A stretch of 43,609 nucleotides of DNA from Paenibacillus macquariensis (GCF_900156375.1 NZ_FTNK01000026.1:1-43609), one strand, 5' to 3'; counted from the stretch's first letter, positions 8,427-16,692 are shown. Program-made: numbers and translations. The notes: generated by a model from the letters alone, not told the origin.

Positions 8427-8702
8427 TCACAATTTCAATACATCCCAGGCTCCACCTGAGCCATGATAGGTCTCAACACTTAACTCAAACTTTCTGTTAC
8501 ATGAAGTACATTTAAACAAGTGATATAAAACTTCATCTGGCCAAGGCTGTCCTTTTTGAAGAGAAAAAAAGTCGCAGTTACCTTGGATTATTTCCATTGT
8601 TCCTTCATTAAGGACTTCCTTCACCTGTTCAATCATATTAAAGTATTCATATGGATGAGCGATCTTTATTCTCTCTGAAAAACCCTCGCATCTATTGCAC
8701 AT
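8427..8702 (-). CDS. small zinc-ribbon-like protein
   Basis: A 91-residue soluble protein with two Cys-X2-Cys pairs: CNRC at the N-terminus and CTSC near residue 66, able to form one zinc site. Between them lies a helical segment (EYFNMIEQVKEVLNEG). GGAGG sits 7 bases before ATG 8702. I do not recognise the family. The gene is closely framed by a full CCCGTTAG element 19 bases beyond its 3' end and a left-type site 55 bases beyond its 5' end, the clearest single-gene unit in the window. Confidence 0.75.
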   Translation of the reverse strand: MCNRCEGFSERIKIAHPYEYFNMIEQVKEVLNEGTMEIIQGNCDFFSLQKGQPWPDEVLYHLFKCTSCNRKFELSVETYHGSGGAWDVLKL

Positions 8703-8756
8703 TCCATTACCTCCATACTTTTAGCTTAACTGAAAGAATTCGAGGAATTGACTGAA

Positions 8757-9285
8757 GTATCCTGCCCGTTAGCTTAATCATCATCGGCCACCGGAACATA
8801 TTCTTAGCCTATTTCGGTTAACGGTACACAGTCTTGTAATCCAACTAATGCCGTGTTGTCGGGTACATATGATTCGAACCTACTTGGTCCCTTAAAAACC
8901 AAAAAACGCTAATAAGCGGTATTTAATGAAATGTTATTGTTGTCACCTGTAATTTGTAAACGTCTCGGGCTTGACTCCCTGGCTAACGGTACAAGTTCTT
9001 GTCCATTTTCGGCAATAGGTACAAGTTCTTGTCTCGAGCAAAGGACAAGAACTTGTACCCATAAAATTAAAAAAGCCCGCCTAGCGCGGGTTCTAATAGG
9101 TATATGTTCTTGCCCTCTTACAAAAACCCCTATATTATTGTCGGAGGACAAGAACTTGATCCCTTAGCCGATTCCCCCTGATTTAGTCATCATTCCCATT
9201 CCCTCTTACTTCTTATGTTCTTAACTGCAAGTATATGGACGTTATGAATATCTCAATGTTGCGGATAACTGCCCGGTAGCTTAAT
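8757..9285 (+). repeat. ACAAGTTCTTGT repeat block, copy A, starting at a CCCGTTAG site
   Basis: The block opens with a left-type site (TATCCTGCCCGTTAGCTTAA). It then holds degenerate modules of the form GGTACANNTTCTTGTC at about 8800, 8830 and 8863, two perfect ones near 8989 and 9018, and an inverted copy GGACAAGAACTTGTACC at 9042-9058. A GC hairpin follows (AGCCCGC / GCGCGGGTT, 9073-9091), then TATATGTTCTTG and another inverted module near 9142. Positions 8761-9118 are nearly identical to 13328-13690. ORFs read across it (8909-9167, both strands) are products of the repeat. Confidence 0.85.
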
Positions 9286-9424
9286 AAAAAGAACAGGATA
9301 CCGAAGCACCTGCTCTTCAATGTGTATTATTCAACTATCGTGTCCCGTTAGCTTAATAAAAGAGCAGGATACCGAAGCACCTGCTCATCAATGTGTAATA
9401 TTCAACTATCGTGTCCCGTTAGCC
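9262..9424 (+). repeat. tandem CCCGTTAG elements: site-hairpin-site-hairpin-site
   Basis: Two hairpins (GAACAGG/CCTGCTC near 9291 and GAGCAGG/CCTGCTC near 9362) alternate with three CCCGTTAG-type sites (GCCCGGTAG at 9271, GTCCCGTTAG at 9342 and 9413). The two units share the middle site, as expected from recombination or unequal crossing over at the site. Confidence 0.92.
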
Positions 9425-9636
9425 ATACATGCAGCGCTGGCGCTGCACCACAGATGATGGAAGTAATTCCGTTCTTCCATGGGAGTTTAAGTACAATAGT
9501 TCACAACTTTTGTTGAAGTAAAATCAATCTTCTATTAGTAACAAAAAAATCCATAAATTGTCGGTCTATGATTTTGATTATTGCACTTTAATAAAACTGA
9601 ACCCTCTAATTTCACAAAAAAATCAACACTTGTCAT
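9425..9636. other. intergenic region
   Basis: No gene. A 7-bp palindromic hairpin GCAGCGC-TG-GCGCTGC (9431-9446) directly follows the tandem element; the rest is AT-rich 3' flank of the peptidase gene. Confidence 0.5.
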
Positions 9637-10521
9637 TTAATTTTGAGGTGTTATAACGTCACCTTTTCTTGGCATTGAACTAACATTTAAATCTCTAAAA
9701 AACAAAGGAAGTCCTTCTGCTATTACAGGGTGTATAGTCTTGGTTGGATTTTGTCTTTGATGATGAATATGTAAATGTGGCTCTGAAGTTGAACCACTAT
9801 TTCCTACACGCCCCAATAAATCACCTGGCTTTACTTTATCTCCAACTTTAACTAATACGCTATCTTTTTTTAAATGGTTAAGCAAAAGATAAGTACCAGT
9901 TTCTTCTATTTCTATGTATACATAATTACCTTCCAATGAATTAAAGTCTTCTGAGCCTGGTGTAATATCATCTTCACCATCGTAAGTAGCAATTACTACC
10001 CCGGAAACAGGCGAATAAACTATTTTATTCCAAATGCCGTAATCTTCGTTATTATCACTATTAATGTTATATGGTTCCATTAATAAATCATATGCCCATC
10101 TCTCTGATGACCATATGGCATGCGGTAAATTGTCTTTAACATTATTACCACCCCAACCAACTACTGTCTGTTCCTTTAAAGGGAAATTTACAGTGACGGA
10201 TGGTTGGGCATGTTCAACGGTATTTGGATAAGCCAAAGGAATAATGTTCATAGTCATTAATATAGGGAAAATCATTAGTATATTGACCATTACATTAAAA
10301 GCTAACTTTAAACTTTTGATTTTTTTAAATAATAAAATGATAAAAATTATCAAATTCATTAACAATCCCAGCGCTCCTATAAAGGGTAGAACTAGTTTGA
10401 GTAGTGTCCATGAATATGCACCAACTATACCTCCAATTAAAAAAACACTAATCCATAGTATTAGAAAGAATGCTATTAATACGCAATTTATGTAACCAAT
10501 CTTTCGAATTACTGCTTTCAA
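9637..10521 (-). CDS. membrane-anchored M23-family metallopeptidase
   Basis: About 294 residues. The N-terminal third holds three hydrophobic segments (around residues 8-35, 38-65 and 75-95), then an extracellular M23 (LytM/lysostaphin-type) domain. The zinc motif is GNSGSTSEPHLHIH, with the upstream Asp in ERWAYDLL; the first His of the classical HxxxD is replaced by Arg, a change I associate with a non-lysostaphin subgroup. The fold would act on cell-wall peptides or be a non-catalytic binding form. AAAGGAG lies 8 bases before TTG 10521, preferred over ATG 10545, which has no ribosome site. It stands alone between CCCGTTAG elements. Confidence 0.85.
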   Translation of the reverse strand: MKAVIRKIGYINCVLIAFFLILWISVFLIGGIVGAYSWTLLKLVLPFIGALGLLMNLIIFIILLFKKIKSLKLAFNVMVNILMIFPILMTMNIIPLAYPNTVEHAQPSVTVNFPLKEQTVVGWGGNNVKDNLPHAIWSSERWAYDLLMEPYNINSDNNEDYGIWNKIVYSPVSGVVIATYDGEDDITPGSEDFNSLEGNYVYIEIEETGTYLLLNHLKKDSVLVKVGDKVKPGDLLGRVGNSGSTSEPHLHIHHQRQNPTKTIHPVIAEGLPLFFRDLNVSSMPRKGDVITPQN

Positions 10522-10716
10522 TATAAGCTCTCCTTTCATTAACAATCTTTTTGTAAGTATTTCAATTAACTTTAAGCCCTAACATGTCATACAACTTCAG
10601 ATGTAGATAGAGAAAGAGCCTACTTTAAATTGATTTATATTTCACTAACTCACCTCAGAAGAATCTTTCCTTTTAGAAAAAAGTCCAATTTTTGAGGTGT
10701 AATAGCTCAATTTTTA

Positions 10717-10816
10717 TTAAACTAACCTGCCGGTTAGTTTAATAAAAAGAGCAGGATAACCGAAGCACCTGCTCATCAATGTGTATTATTGAACTATCGT
10801 CTCCCTTTAGTTGAGT
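10717..10816 (+). repeat. CCCGTTAG element with near-perfect palindromic left site
   Basis: The left site is TTAAACTAACCTGCC followed by GGTTAGTTTAA, an almost perfect 26-bp palindrome that shows the symmetry hidden in the other copies. Hairpin GAGCAGG (10749-10755) / CCTGCTC (10768-10774); right site TTGAACTATCGTCTCCCTT and TAGTTGAG is degenerate. It lies 72 bases beyond the acyltransferase stop. Confidence 0.9.
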
Positions 10817-10887
10817 AACGGCATTTTGATTTTCAAATTGACGTTACTCAACTATTTGTTAAAAAACAGCGGCGATATTACTCTCTT

Positions 10888-12132
10888 CTATAACTCTCTT
10901 CTACGTTCTTCGCGCAGCTGGGCATAAATTTGAGTAGTCGACGCTTTTTCATGTTCTAACATGCTTTCAACTTTTCGAGCTAGTTTTAATGCCCCTTGAT
11001 CGATATATTTCATATAATAATGCGACAAAATAAATAAGGGCACCATGGAAACCATAAACGTAATTGCATAGGCAAGGTTATAACTTAAATGATGAATCAC
11101 TTTACTAAACAGGAACGCGGAGAACGTATTTAGGAAAGTAAAATAAATAAGGAAAAGGGAAAATGAAATCTGTCCTAAATAAGCAAACGGTTTCCATCCA
11201 AACACATGCTGCAGCACTTTTAAACGAAGCAGAGCAAACAAAATCATAGCAGAACCTAGGGTTCGTGCAAGAAGTCGTGGATCGATGTTAAATTGAACCC
11301 ATTCATTGATATTTTTTGTCAACACTTCTATGGGTTCGTACATAGTCCCCATTAATGGAGTATAAGGCGCCGAACCTAAGTAAATCCCCATTAAAAGCAC
11401 AAGTACTGCGGTTATTTTACTTTGGACCCATTTGTGCTTGAGCAAATCGGCAAGCAGCATTCCCCACAAAAAAGCGACAAAATAGGTTTGAATAAACGCA
11501 ATGGATAAGACCACATACACAATCCATCTTTTTTTCACACGTCCAAATAAAGCAAGAAAACCAAAAATTAAAAAAGAACCTAATAACTCATAGCTCATTG
11601 TCCAAAGGACTGGATTGTAAGGATGTGCTTTAAAACGGAAAAACGGATCAAAAATAGCAGCCTTGATAACGGTATATACATTTGTATCTAAAGCGTAGTA
11701 ATTCTTTTTCATATCCGTCCATGTTGTTCCCCATAGTTCTTGGAGATAAAAGGCATTTGTAATAATTGCTAGATACACAAGCAATACGGATACCGCTACC
11801 GGCACGGCAAGCCTAATGTACCTTCGTATGGCGCTGGAATGCAACAATTTTTGAAAGGTCTCACTATCGAGCTCTTTTTCAAACATTTTGACACTGAGCA
11901 CATAACCACTTAGCACAAAAAACAAACAAACGGCAAATTGTCCATTATAAAATAAATTAATCGGAGAATGTCCGTACCAGATATCCCATTCAAAATGAGC
12001 TTGTTGCGGTCTTCCATTTAACGCAGCTGGATAAAATACTTGTATGTAGTGAGAAATAACCACGGCAAATGCCGCGAGTCCCCTAATGCCATCCAAATAG
12101 AATAGCTTTCTTTCGGATGACTCTTTATTCAT
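10888..12132 (-). CDS. acyltransferase family 3 (OafA/YrhL-like) membrane protein
   Basis: About 414 residues with ten or so transmembrane segments. The N-terminal FYLDGIRGLAAFAVVISHY carries the Arg and His of the AT3 family, and LFFVLSGYVLSVKMF is the second hallmark. Family members transfer acyl (often O-acetyl) groups to cell-surface glycans or exported metabolites; the acceptor here is unknown. The open frame reaches 12189, but AAGGGG stands 4-5 bases before ATG 12132, and the family usually starts a few residues before the DGIRG motif. It is a lone gene framed by a full element at its 3' end and a left-type site 52 bases from its start. Confidence 0.9.
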   Translation of the reverse strand: MNKESSERKLFYLDGIRGLAAFAVVISHYIQVFYPAALNGRPQQAHFEWDIWYGHSPINLFYNGQFAVCLFFVLSGYVLSVKMFEKELDSETFQKLLHSSAIRRYIRLAVPVAVSVLLVYLAIITNAFYLQELWGTTWTDMKKNYYALDTNVYTVIKAAIFDPFFRFKAHPYNPVLWTMSYELLGSFLIFGFLALFGRVKKRWIVYVVLSIAFIQTYFVAFLWGMLLADLLKHKWVQSKITAVLVLLMGIYLGSAPYTPLMGTMYEPIEVLTKNINEWVQFNIDPRLLARTLGSAMILFALLRLKVLQHVFGWKPFAYLGQISFSLFLIYFTFLNTFSAFLFSKVIHHLSYNLAYAITFMVSMVPLFILSHYYMKYIDQGALKLARKVESMLEHEKASTTQIYAQLREERRREL

Positions 12133-12183
12133 TTTTCCCCTTCTTTCATGAATAAAACTATTATACGGTTCCCCATGTTTGAT

Positions 12184-12210
12184 CTTCAACTATCCTGCCC
12201 GTAGTTCAAT
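12184..12210 (+). repeat. CCCGTTAG site (left type, one base deleted)
   Basis: TTCAACTATCCTGCCCGTAG followed by TTCAAT; a T of the core is missing. It lies just upstream of the acyltransferase gene. Confidence 0.8.
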
Positions 12211-12306
12211 AAGAAAGATGAACAGTATCGTCCGGATACGACAGAAATAGGGAAACAATTAATATGTTGACTGTGTTCGGAATCCTTATTCAACTAATGT
12301 ATTCCG

Positions 12307-12514
12307 TTATTTTACTAAGCTCAAACTGCTAGAAATATAATAGAGTAATAAGAAAGCTAACATGACTATAATAACTACTTTTGATAACTGTTTTAGTTTT
12401 TTATTTTCAAATGTCTTATTTAGTAGATAAAAGAAACCTAAAACCCATAATCCGTCTTTAAAAAAGGTAGCAAACGTAGTTGTAATCCATCATATAAAAA
12501 AATAAACTATTCAT
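12307..12514 (-). pseudogene. frameshifted small membrane protein
   Basis: GAGGAGGT (12521-12528) precedes ATG 12514, giving MNSLFFYM, but this frame stops after 18 codons. The neighbouring frame reads WITTTFATFFKDGLWVLGFF, then YLLNKTFENKKLKQLSK and VVIIVMLAFLLLYYISSS, and ends at TAA 12307-12309. Joined, they make a two-helix membrane protein of about 68 residues with a charged middle. The lesion is a one-base change in or next to the T run at about 12495-12503. No family assigned. Confidence 0.65.
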
Positions 12515-12613
12515 AACCGTACCTCCTCTTATATTTAGAAGTGTTACATAAATTCAATCACAATTTAGTTTCATATGTTAAACGTAATGATTATAAAAAG
12601 GTTACAAGTATAG

Positions 12614-12715
12614 GTTCCACTATACTGCCCGTTACTTCAATGAAAAAAGCAGGCTACCGTACCGCCTGCTCATCAATGCGTATCATTCAACTAAAGTGTC
12701 CCGTTAGCTGAATAA
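12614..12715 (+). repeat. CCCGTTAG element (full, GCAGGC hairpin)
   Basis: Left site ACTATACTGCCCGTTACTTCAA, hairpin AGCAGGC-TACCGTACC-GCCTGCT, right site ATTCAACTAAAGTGTCCCGT-TAGCTGAAT. The stem has a changed base pair relative to the common form. It lies 33 bases beyond the stop of the next minus-strand gene. Confidence 0.9.
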
Positions 12716-12748
12716 CTAAAACCGAGTAGCTGTCTCCCTTTTGTTACG

Positions 12749-13219
12749 CTAACGTTCACCCTTTGTATAATTCCTTACTTTTAGATTTTTGTTTAACTCA
12801 ACGGCTTCCATTAAATTGTCCGCTGGGTAACTAAGAACAGTAGTGCCGCTTGTATTAAAGATTTTTATTTGATCGTTGTTAAATTCAATTGACAGCTTCG
12901 TCATATCAGAATTTATATAGGCAGTACCAATAATTGTTCGAATAGCTTTATCATAGGTTACTATACTGAAACCATTTGCAATCATAGCGTTTTCAAATAT
13001 AAACCCATCCATTTTAAGCGTCCCGATAAATGAATTTTTACGTTTATCCAATGTACCCACGAGTTGAAAAGGAATTGACTTGTTCAATTGATTTTCTATG
13101 TTATATGCAGTTGCATTTCCTGAAATTTTGATTGTCTTAGTTGATGGTGACGTGACAATTACATACACAATAAAAGTTGCAATTAGAATAGCTGACACTA
13201 AAATCCTTGTCTTTTTCAT
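12749..13219 (-). CDS. membrane-anchored extracytoplasmic protein, unknown function
   Basis: A 156-residue protein with one N-terminal membrane segment or uncleaved signal (KKTRILVSAILIATFIVYVI) and an outer beta-rich domain with many Asn, Thr and Ile (FIGTLKMDGFIFENAMIAN, YINSDMTKLSIEFNND). No Cys lipobox is present. GGACGGGATA before the ATG is a moderate ribosome site. No family recognised. The unit is bounded by a full element at its 3' end and a left-type site 105 bases upstream. Confidence 0.75.
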   Translation of the reverse strand: MKKTRILVSAILIATFIVYVIVTSPSTKTIKISGNATAYNIENQLNKSIPFQLVGTLDKRKNSFIGTLKMDGFIFENAMIANGFSIVTYDKAIRTIIGTAYINSDMTKLSIEFNNDQIKIFNTSGTTVLSYPADNLMEAVELNKNLKVRNYTKGER

Positions 13220-13323
13220 TATCCCGTCCTTTCTGCTTTCTCAAATAATGCCTCTGAGAAACACACATAATTTATTAACAAATAACCCTATAGTTTTAGA
13301 CACTATAAATACAATAAAAGTTC

Positions 13324-13725
13324 CATTAATCTGCCCGTTAGCTTAATCATCATCGTCCACCGGAACATATTCTTAGCCTATTTCGGTTAACGGTACACAG
13401 TCTTGTCATCCAACTAATGCCGTGTTGTCGGTTACATATGATTCGAACCTACTTGGTCCCTTAAAAAACAAAAAAATACTAATAAGCGGTATTTAATGAA
13501 ATGTTATTGTTGTCACCTGTAATTTGTAAACGTCTCGGGCTTGTCTCCCTGGCTAACGGTACAAGTTCTTGTCCATTTTCGGCAATAGGTACAAGTTCTT
13601 GTCTGGAGCAAAGGACAAGAACTTGTACCCATAAAATTAAAAAAGCCCGCCTAGCGCGGGTTCCAATAGGTATATGTTCTTGTCCTCTTACATTTGTCCA
13701 AGGACATTAATGTGCCTACATTAAT
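13324..13725 (+). repeat. ACAAGTTCTTGT repeat block, copy B, starting at a CCCGTTAG site
   Basis: From the left site (TTAATCTGCCCGTTAGCTTA) to about 13690 this block repeats copy A (8757-9118) with few changes. It contains the two perfect modules near 13559 and 13588, the inverted module at 13612-13628 and the same GC hairpin. It then diverges into ATTAATG-rich sequence. The ORF 13501-13710 is a repeat product. Confidence 0.85.
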
Positions 13726-13791
13726 GACATTAATCTCCCTACAATGTGTCTGTTTGGATGTTATCTCTCTCCAGCTGAATTCCCGTACTGT

Positions 13792-14040
13792 TCATATAAT
13801 TCCACGTAAAAAAAGAAAAAGAAGCCGAATTTCTCTTTCAAGTGCCTCAGGCAATTGATCCAACGAATAAATGTTATCCAACACCGGATGTATTTTATGT
13901 TCTTCCGCAAGCTTCAGCATATTTTCAAAGTCTTGCGGACTTCCCAGTGTTGATCCTATTACTGAAATTTCCTTTGTGGCTCCAAAGCTGCTCAGGCTCA
14001 GCCTTTTTTTAAAATCATTCGGCTAGGTCTAATTTATTAT
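13792..14040 (-). pseudogene. C-terminal fragment of a zinc-type alcohol dehydrogenase/quinone oxidoreductase
   Basis: The minus strand reads LSSFGATKEISVIGSTLGSP, then QDFENMLKLAEEHKIHPVLD and NIYSLDQLPEALEREIR. This matches the C-terminal cofactor-domain end of MDR-superfamily oxidoreductases of the YogA type (known members have SLIGST-MGSP and KI-PVVD in this place). The first 250 or so residues are missing, and after LEREI the frame runs into unrelated sequence and stops at 13792. Confidence 0.75.
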
Positions 14041-14073
14041 TGTCTTTTTGAGGTTTTTCGCGGATTTAATTTT

Positions 14074-14152
14074 CATGGGAGTTTAATAAAAAAAGCAGGA
14101 TACCGAAGCACCTGCTCATCAATGTGTATTCTTGAACTATCGTTGGCTTTAG
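14074..14152 (+). repeat. CCCGTTAG element with decayed sites
   Basis: The hairpin GCAGGATACCGAAGCACCTGC and the spacer ATCAATGTGTATT are intact. The left site is reduced to GGGAGTTTAAT and the right to TTGAACTATCGTTGGCTTTAG. Confidence 0.8.
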
Positions 14153-14241
14153 GGCTACAAAAAGAAGATCAAGTATGGAAATTGGATATCTACCATTTAA
14201 TAAAAGATTATATAAATAAAGCAAGTAAAAACAAAATATAA
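14148..14241 (+). pseudogene. 3' end of an unidentified gene
   Basis: The plus strand reads LGLQKEDQVWKLDIYHLIKD then YINKASKNKI and stops at 14241. It begins within the decayed right site of the element, with no start codon. Only the last 30 residues remain, so no family can be named. Confidence 0.35.
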
Positions 14242-14841
14242 TAGGTTAATTCAGGTAATAAAAGCTATTTCGTAAAACACTGTTAACCTAACGGTTTTCG
14301 TTTATAAAACATTAATGCAGCGATTAACGATGACTTTGTGCCTACTTATGATACGGTTCTTCGCTGCTCGTGCTCTGATAAAGCAGTTTGAGTGGTCTCT
14401 CTGTGTGCCATTTTAAAGCCGTTGCATGAAAAAAAGGTAAAATAATTAAATAATGTTGAACTACATTACTAATTAATCGATGAATATATAAATGAGGTTG
14501 GAAAAATGAACGTTTAAAGTCCATAAATAAGTGCTAGCCTTGTTCCTGTTCGTCAAACTTAGTTTCAGTTCCTATGGTTTTTCCACCTGCAACGCCACTT
14601 TAAATAACGCTGCAATCACATGATCTTCTCGGCTACTAAATATCTTCATTGTTCTTCCCTCCCTATTAGTCTTCTTAGGAACAGTCTGCTCTACTTCTCT
14701 ATGCTTTAGACCTTACCCATCCATCAAATATAGCGACGAAGCAATGTAGTTTTATTATTTTTTATGTGTTAATATATTTTAAATAATGGAAAATAATAGA
14801 ATATGATAGACAAATTTGGAAAAGGCCTCTGGAGGATGGAA
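14242..14841. other. gene-poor debris, two doubtful small ORFs
   Basis: A 60-residue minus ORF (14342-14524, HLYIHRLISNVVQHYLIILP) lacks a ribosome site. A 25-residue minus ORF (14572-14649, MKIFSSREDHVIAALFKVAL) has a good AGGGAGG 7 bases before its ATG and looks like the start of a larger, TetR-like protein that has been cut off. Neither is convincing as an intact gene. Confidence 0.35.
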
Positions 14842-15324
14842 ATGAAAGTCATAAATGTTTTGGTGGTTATTGTTGTTATCGTTGCCATTTTATTGCCGGC
14901 ATATCTATTGAAAGAAGCAAAAAACAATTTCTCGCACAAAAGACAATATGAGAGAAATTGGCAATTGAAATTGCCTTCCAAATTTAAAGAACTTGATCAA
15001 TATACAAATCAAGGTGGATTTCACGGGGAAGGGATACGCTATACTATTTTTAAATCTAAAGAAAAACACTTTTCCTCAATATTAGAGTCAACAAGCGGAA
15101 GAAAGATTATTAAAAAATATTCCGGGGATACTCTTCATGATAATGAAAGAGATATAAAAAAATATGTTGAGAATATATTGCTGCGCTTAGATGTTTCTAA
15201 AGATAATATACCAAATTTTAATGAAGTTTACTTGTGGCAAGAGTTCAATTATGAATCTGATAGATTAGTTGTTCTATATTTTCCCAATAGGAAACTTTGT
15301 TATTTTGTGGAAGAATTAAGATGA
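14842..15324 (+). CDS. membrane-anchored hypothetical protein
   Basis: About 160 residues: an N-terminal membrane segment (KVINVLVVIVVIVAILLPAY) followed by a charged soluble domain rich in Lys, Asn and Tyr and ending LVVLYFPNRKLCYFVEELR. The start is ATG 14842, with GGAGG 6 bases upstream; ATG 14803 has no ribosome site. No family recognised. A perfect ribosome site lies directly after the stop (see 15331), so it was once first in a longer operon. Confidence 0.7.
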   Translation: MKVINVLVVIVVIVAILLPAYLLKEAKNNFSHKRQYERNWQLKLPSKFKELDQYTNQGGFHGEGIRYTIFKSKEKHFSSILESTSGRKIIKKYSGDTLHDNERDIKKYVENILLRLDVSKDNIPNFNEVYLWQEFNYESDRLVVLYFPNRKLCYFVEELR

Positions 15325-15330
15325 AAATTT

Positions 15331-15363
15331 AAGGAGGTGATTTCGATGTTGAACCTAATATGA
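15331..15363 (+). other. orphan ribosome binding site and 5-codon ORF
   Basis: AAGGAGGTGAT (15331-15341) is a full-length match to the 3' end of 16S rRNA, 4 bases before ATG 15346. The ORF then reads MLNLI and stops. The gene that belonged here has been removed or disrupted; the downstream DNA is occupied by a minus-strand msrA fragment. Confidence 0.5.
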
Positions 15364-15384
15364 TACCCTGAATCCGTGAAATAC

Positions 15385-15537
15385 CTAAACAGATTCGGCG
15401 TACCCATCATAATCACCCTCAAGTGTATGACTTGTTCCATTAGCTCTTCCTGCTTCTGTAAACTTAACTCCAGGTAAAGTTTTTATAAAAGCTTGTACTC
15501 CCCATAAACATCCACCTGCAAAATATACTACTTCCAT
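15385..15537 (-). pseudogene. msrA: peptide methionine sulfoxide reductase A, N-terminal third only
   Basis: The minus strand starts with a good ribosome site (GAGGAG, ATG 15537) and reads MEVVYFAGGCLWGVQAFIK, then TLPGVKFTEAGRANGTSHT and LEGDYDGYAESV before a TAG. This is the N-terminus of MsrA with its catalytic Cys10 in the GGC(F/L)WG motif and the Y-D-G-Y-AESV segment. A normal MsrA has about 170 residues; this copy stops after 50, so it cannot be a functional reductase. Confidence 0.8.
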
Positions 15538-15693
15538 ATTGACTCTCCTCTTCGTTTAAAAAACCAAAAAATTCATTCCAACTAAATAGGAAGAAAAAAC
15601 TGTAGTTACTAAGTCTACTACACATTAAAATAATGACAAATTTTCTTATTCCACATTATGTACCGATTGTTGAACACAAATTAAACAACACTG

Positions 15694-15990
15694 TTCAACT
15701 AACCTGCCCGTTAGCTTAATCATCGTCGGTTAGCGGTACACAATCTTGTCTTCCGACAGATGACGTGTTGCTAACGGTACAAGTTCTTGTCCATTTTCGG
15801 CAATGGGACCAAGTTCTTGTCCCGAGCAAAGGACAAGAACTTGGTCCCATATAATAAAAAATCCACGCCCAACGCGGATTTCATAAGGTATATGTTCTTG
15901 TCCTCTTACACATGTCGGATGACAAGAATGTGTTCCGATAAATGACAAGAATGTGTTCCGATAAATGACAAGAATATATTCCGATTGCCG
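15694..15990 (+). repeat. ACAAGTTCTTGT repeat block, copy C, starting at a CCCGTTAG site
   Basis: It opens with the left site TTCAACTAACCTGCCCGTTA. The modules are here GGGACCAAGTTCTTGTCC, pairing with GGACAAGAACTTGGTCCC at 15830-15847. Compared with copies A and B, both arms carry matching base changes. The GC hairpin is ATCCACGC / GCGGATT. The tail has three direct copies of GACAAGAATGTGTTCCGAT-type modules at a period of 23 bases (15920-15985). Confidence 0.85.
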
Positions 15991-16180
15991 GTATGTGTGT
16001 TCTCTTCTTCTCTTTATTTAGAGTACAATAATTATTACTGTTCTATTTACTCTATATACACGATTACTTGAGTTACATATGTACAAAAATAATAGTTTTG
16101 TGAACATGTCTAGCTTCCGGATCTCCAAATTCAGCCGAATTTGACCGTGACAGCCGATTAGCGTTCCGTGGAACAATGAA

Positions 16181-16220
16181 AAAAACCGTGTTTTGGCCAA
16201 CTAGCCGAACACGGTTTTTC
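16181..16220. terminator. bidirectional Rho-independent terminator
   Basis: AAAAACCGTGTT / AACACGGTTTTT with a 15-base internal part containing a second small stem (TTGGCC, TAGCCG). It ends the minus-strand pair 16232-16628. Confidence 0.85.
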
Positions 16221-16231
16221 TTCGATTTACT

Positions 16232-16441
16232 TCATTTTTCGGGGTCATCCAATTTGATCTCTTTCTGGTTTCCATTTCCGTCATATATAACTTCCGTTTT
16301 GCGACCATCAGGGTATACTCGAATCACTTTATCACCCTCAGCGTAGCAGTAAAAAGTTCCTGCATCAAAAGCGGACTTTCTCGCTGCAGCTGTAGCTTGT
16401 TTGCCGTACTCATTCAACTCTTCCCAGCTTAGTTCTTTCAT
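16232..16441 (-). CDS. small protein, partner of a VbhA-like antitoxin (possible toxin-antitoxin pair)
   Basis: A 69-residue soluble protein. The N-terminal helix (LSWEELNEYGKQATAAARKS) is followed by a beta-hairpin-like part (VIRVYPDGRKTEVIYDGNGN) and an acidic end. Its ATG lies inside the 3' end of the upstream gene (32-base overlap), which implies translational coupling. I do not recognise the family; toxin, chaperone or second antitoxin are all open. A terminator follows 10 bases after the stop. Confidence 0.6.
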   Translation of the reverse strand: MKELSWEELNEYGKQATAAARKSAFDAGTFYCYAEGDKVIRVYPDGRKTEVIYDGNGNQKEIKLDDPEK

Positions 16442-16628
16442 AGAAACTCCCCTCCCTAGAATCCTTTAAAAATAACTCAATGTACTCTTCATCACTGATT
16501 TCATCATTCAGTCTCCTATACAAAAGTGACTTTTCTCTGTCGTTCAACGCTGCATCCTCAAAATCCATAGAAGCGTTCACTTCCTTGAATATTTCTTCAA
16601 ATTCTTTTCTAGATATCTTTGGCATCAT
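16410..16628 (-). CDS. VbhA-like antitoxin-domain small protein
   Basis: A 72-residue helical, acidic protein. The pattern NASMDFEDAALNDREKSLLY followed by LNDEISDEEYIELFLKD resembles the antitoxin_VbhA fold (N-A-S-x-x-E-G-(5)-L, then G-x-I-S-x-E-E), in which such proteins block Fic toxins; here the partner at 16232 is not a Fic protein. TTTACCTCCT on the plus strand gives AGGAGGTAAA about 5 bases before the ATG. The two genes overlap and share one terminator. Confidence 0.55.
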   Translation of the reverse strand: MMPKISRKEFEEIFKEVNASMDFEDAALNDREKSLLYRRLNDEISDEEYIELFLKDSREGSFYERTKLGRVE

Positions 16629-16659
16629 ACTTTACCTCCTGCATGAACATCTAAAAAAT

Positions 16660-16686
16660 ACTCCTGGAATGATATGTTCCAGGAGT
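16660..16686 (-). terminator. Rho-independent terminator upstream of the small pair
   Basis: A perfect 10-bp stem ACTCCTGGAA / TTCCAGGAGT with a 7-base loop is followed on the minus strand by TATTTTTT. It ends the decayed gene 16693-16889 and isolates the downstream pair, or acts as an attenuator if the pair is co-transcribed. Confidence 0.8.
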
Positions 16687-16692
16687 CTCTGA

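Noticed and set aside
8800..9150. CRISPR array suggested by repeated ACAAGTTCTTGT units
   Set aside because: Units are in both orientations, unevenly spaced, without unique spacers of constant length, and no cas gene is near.
8931..9167. ORFs read through the ACAAGTTCTTGT blocks (also 8909-9151, 13501-13710 and 15730-15948)
   Set aside because: They appear in several copies only because the repeat DNA is conserved, occur on both strands, contain the hairpins and have no ribosome site.
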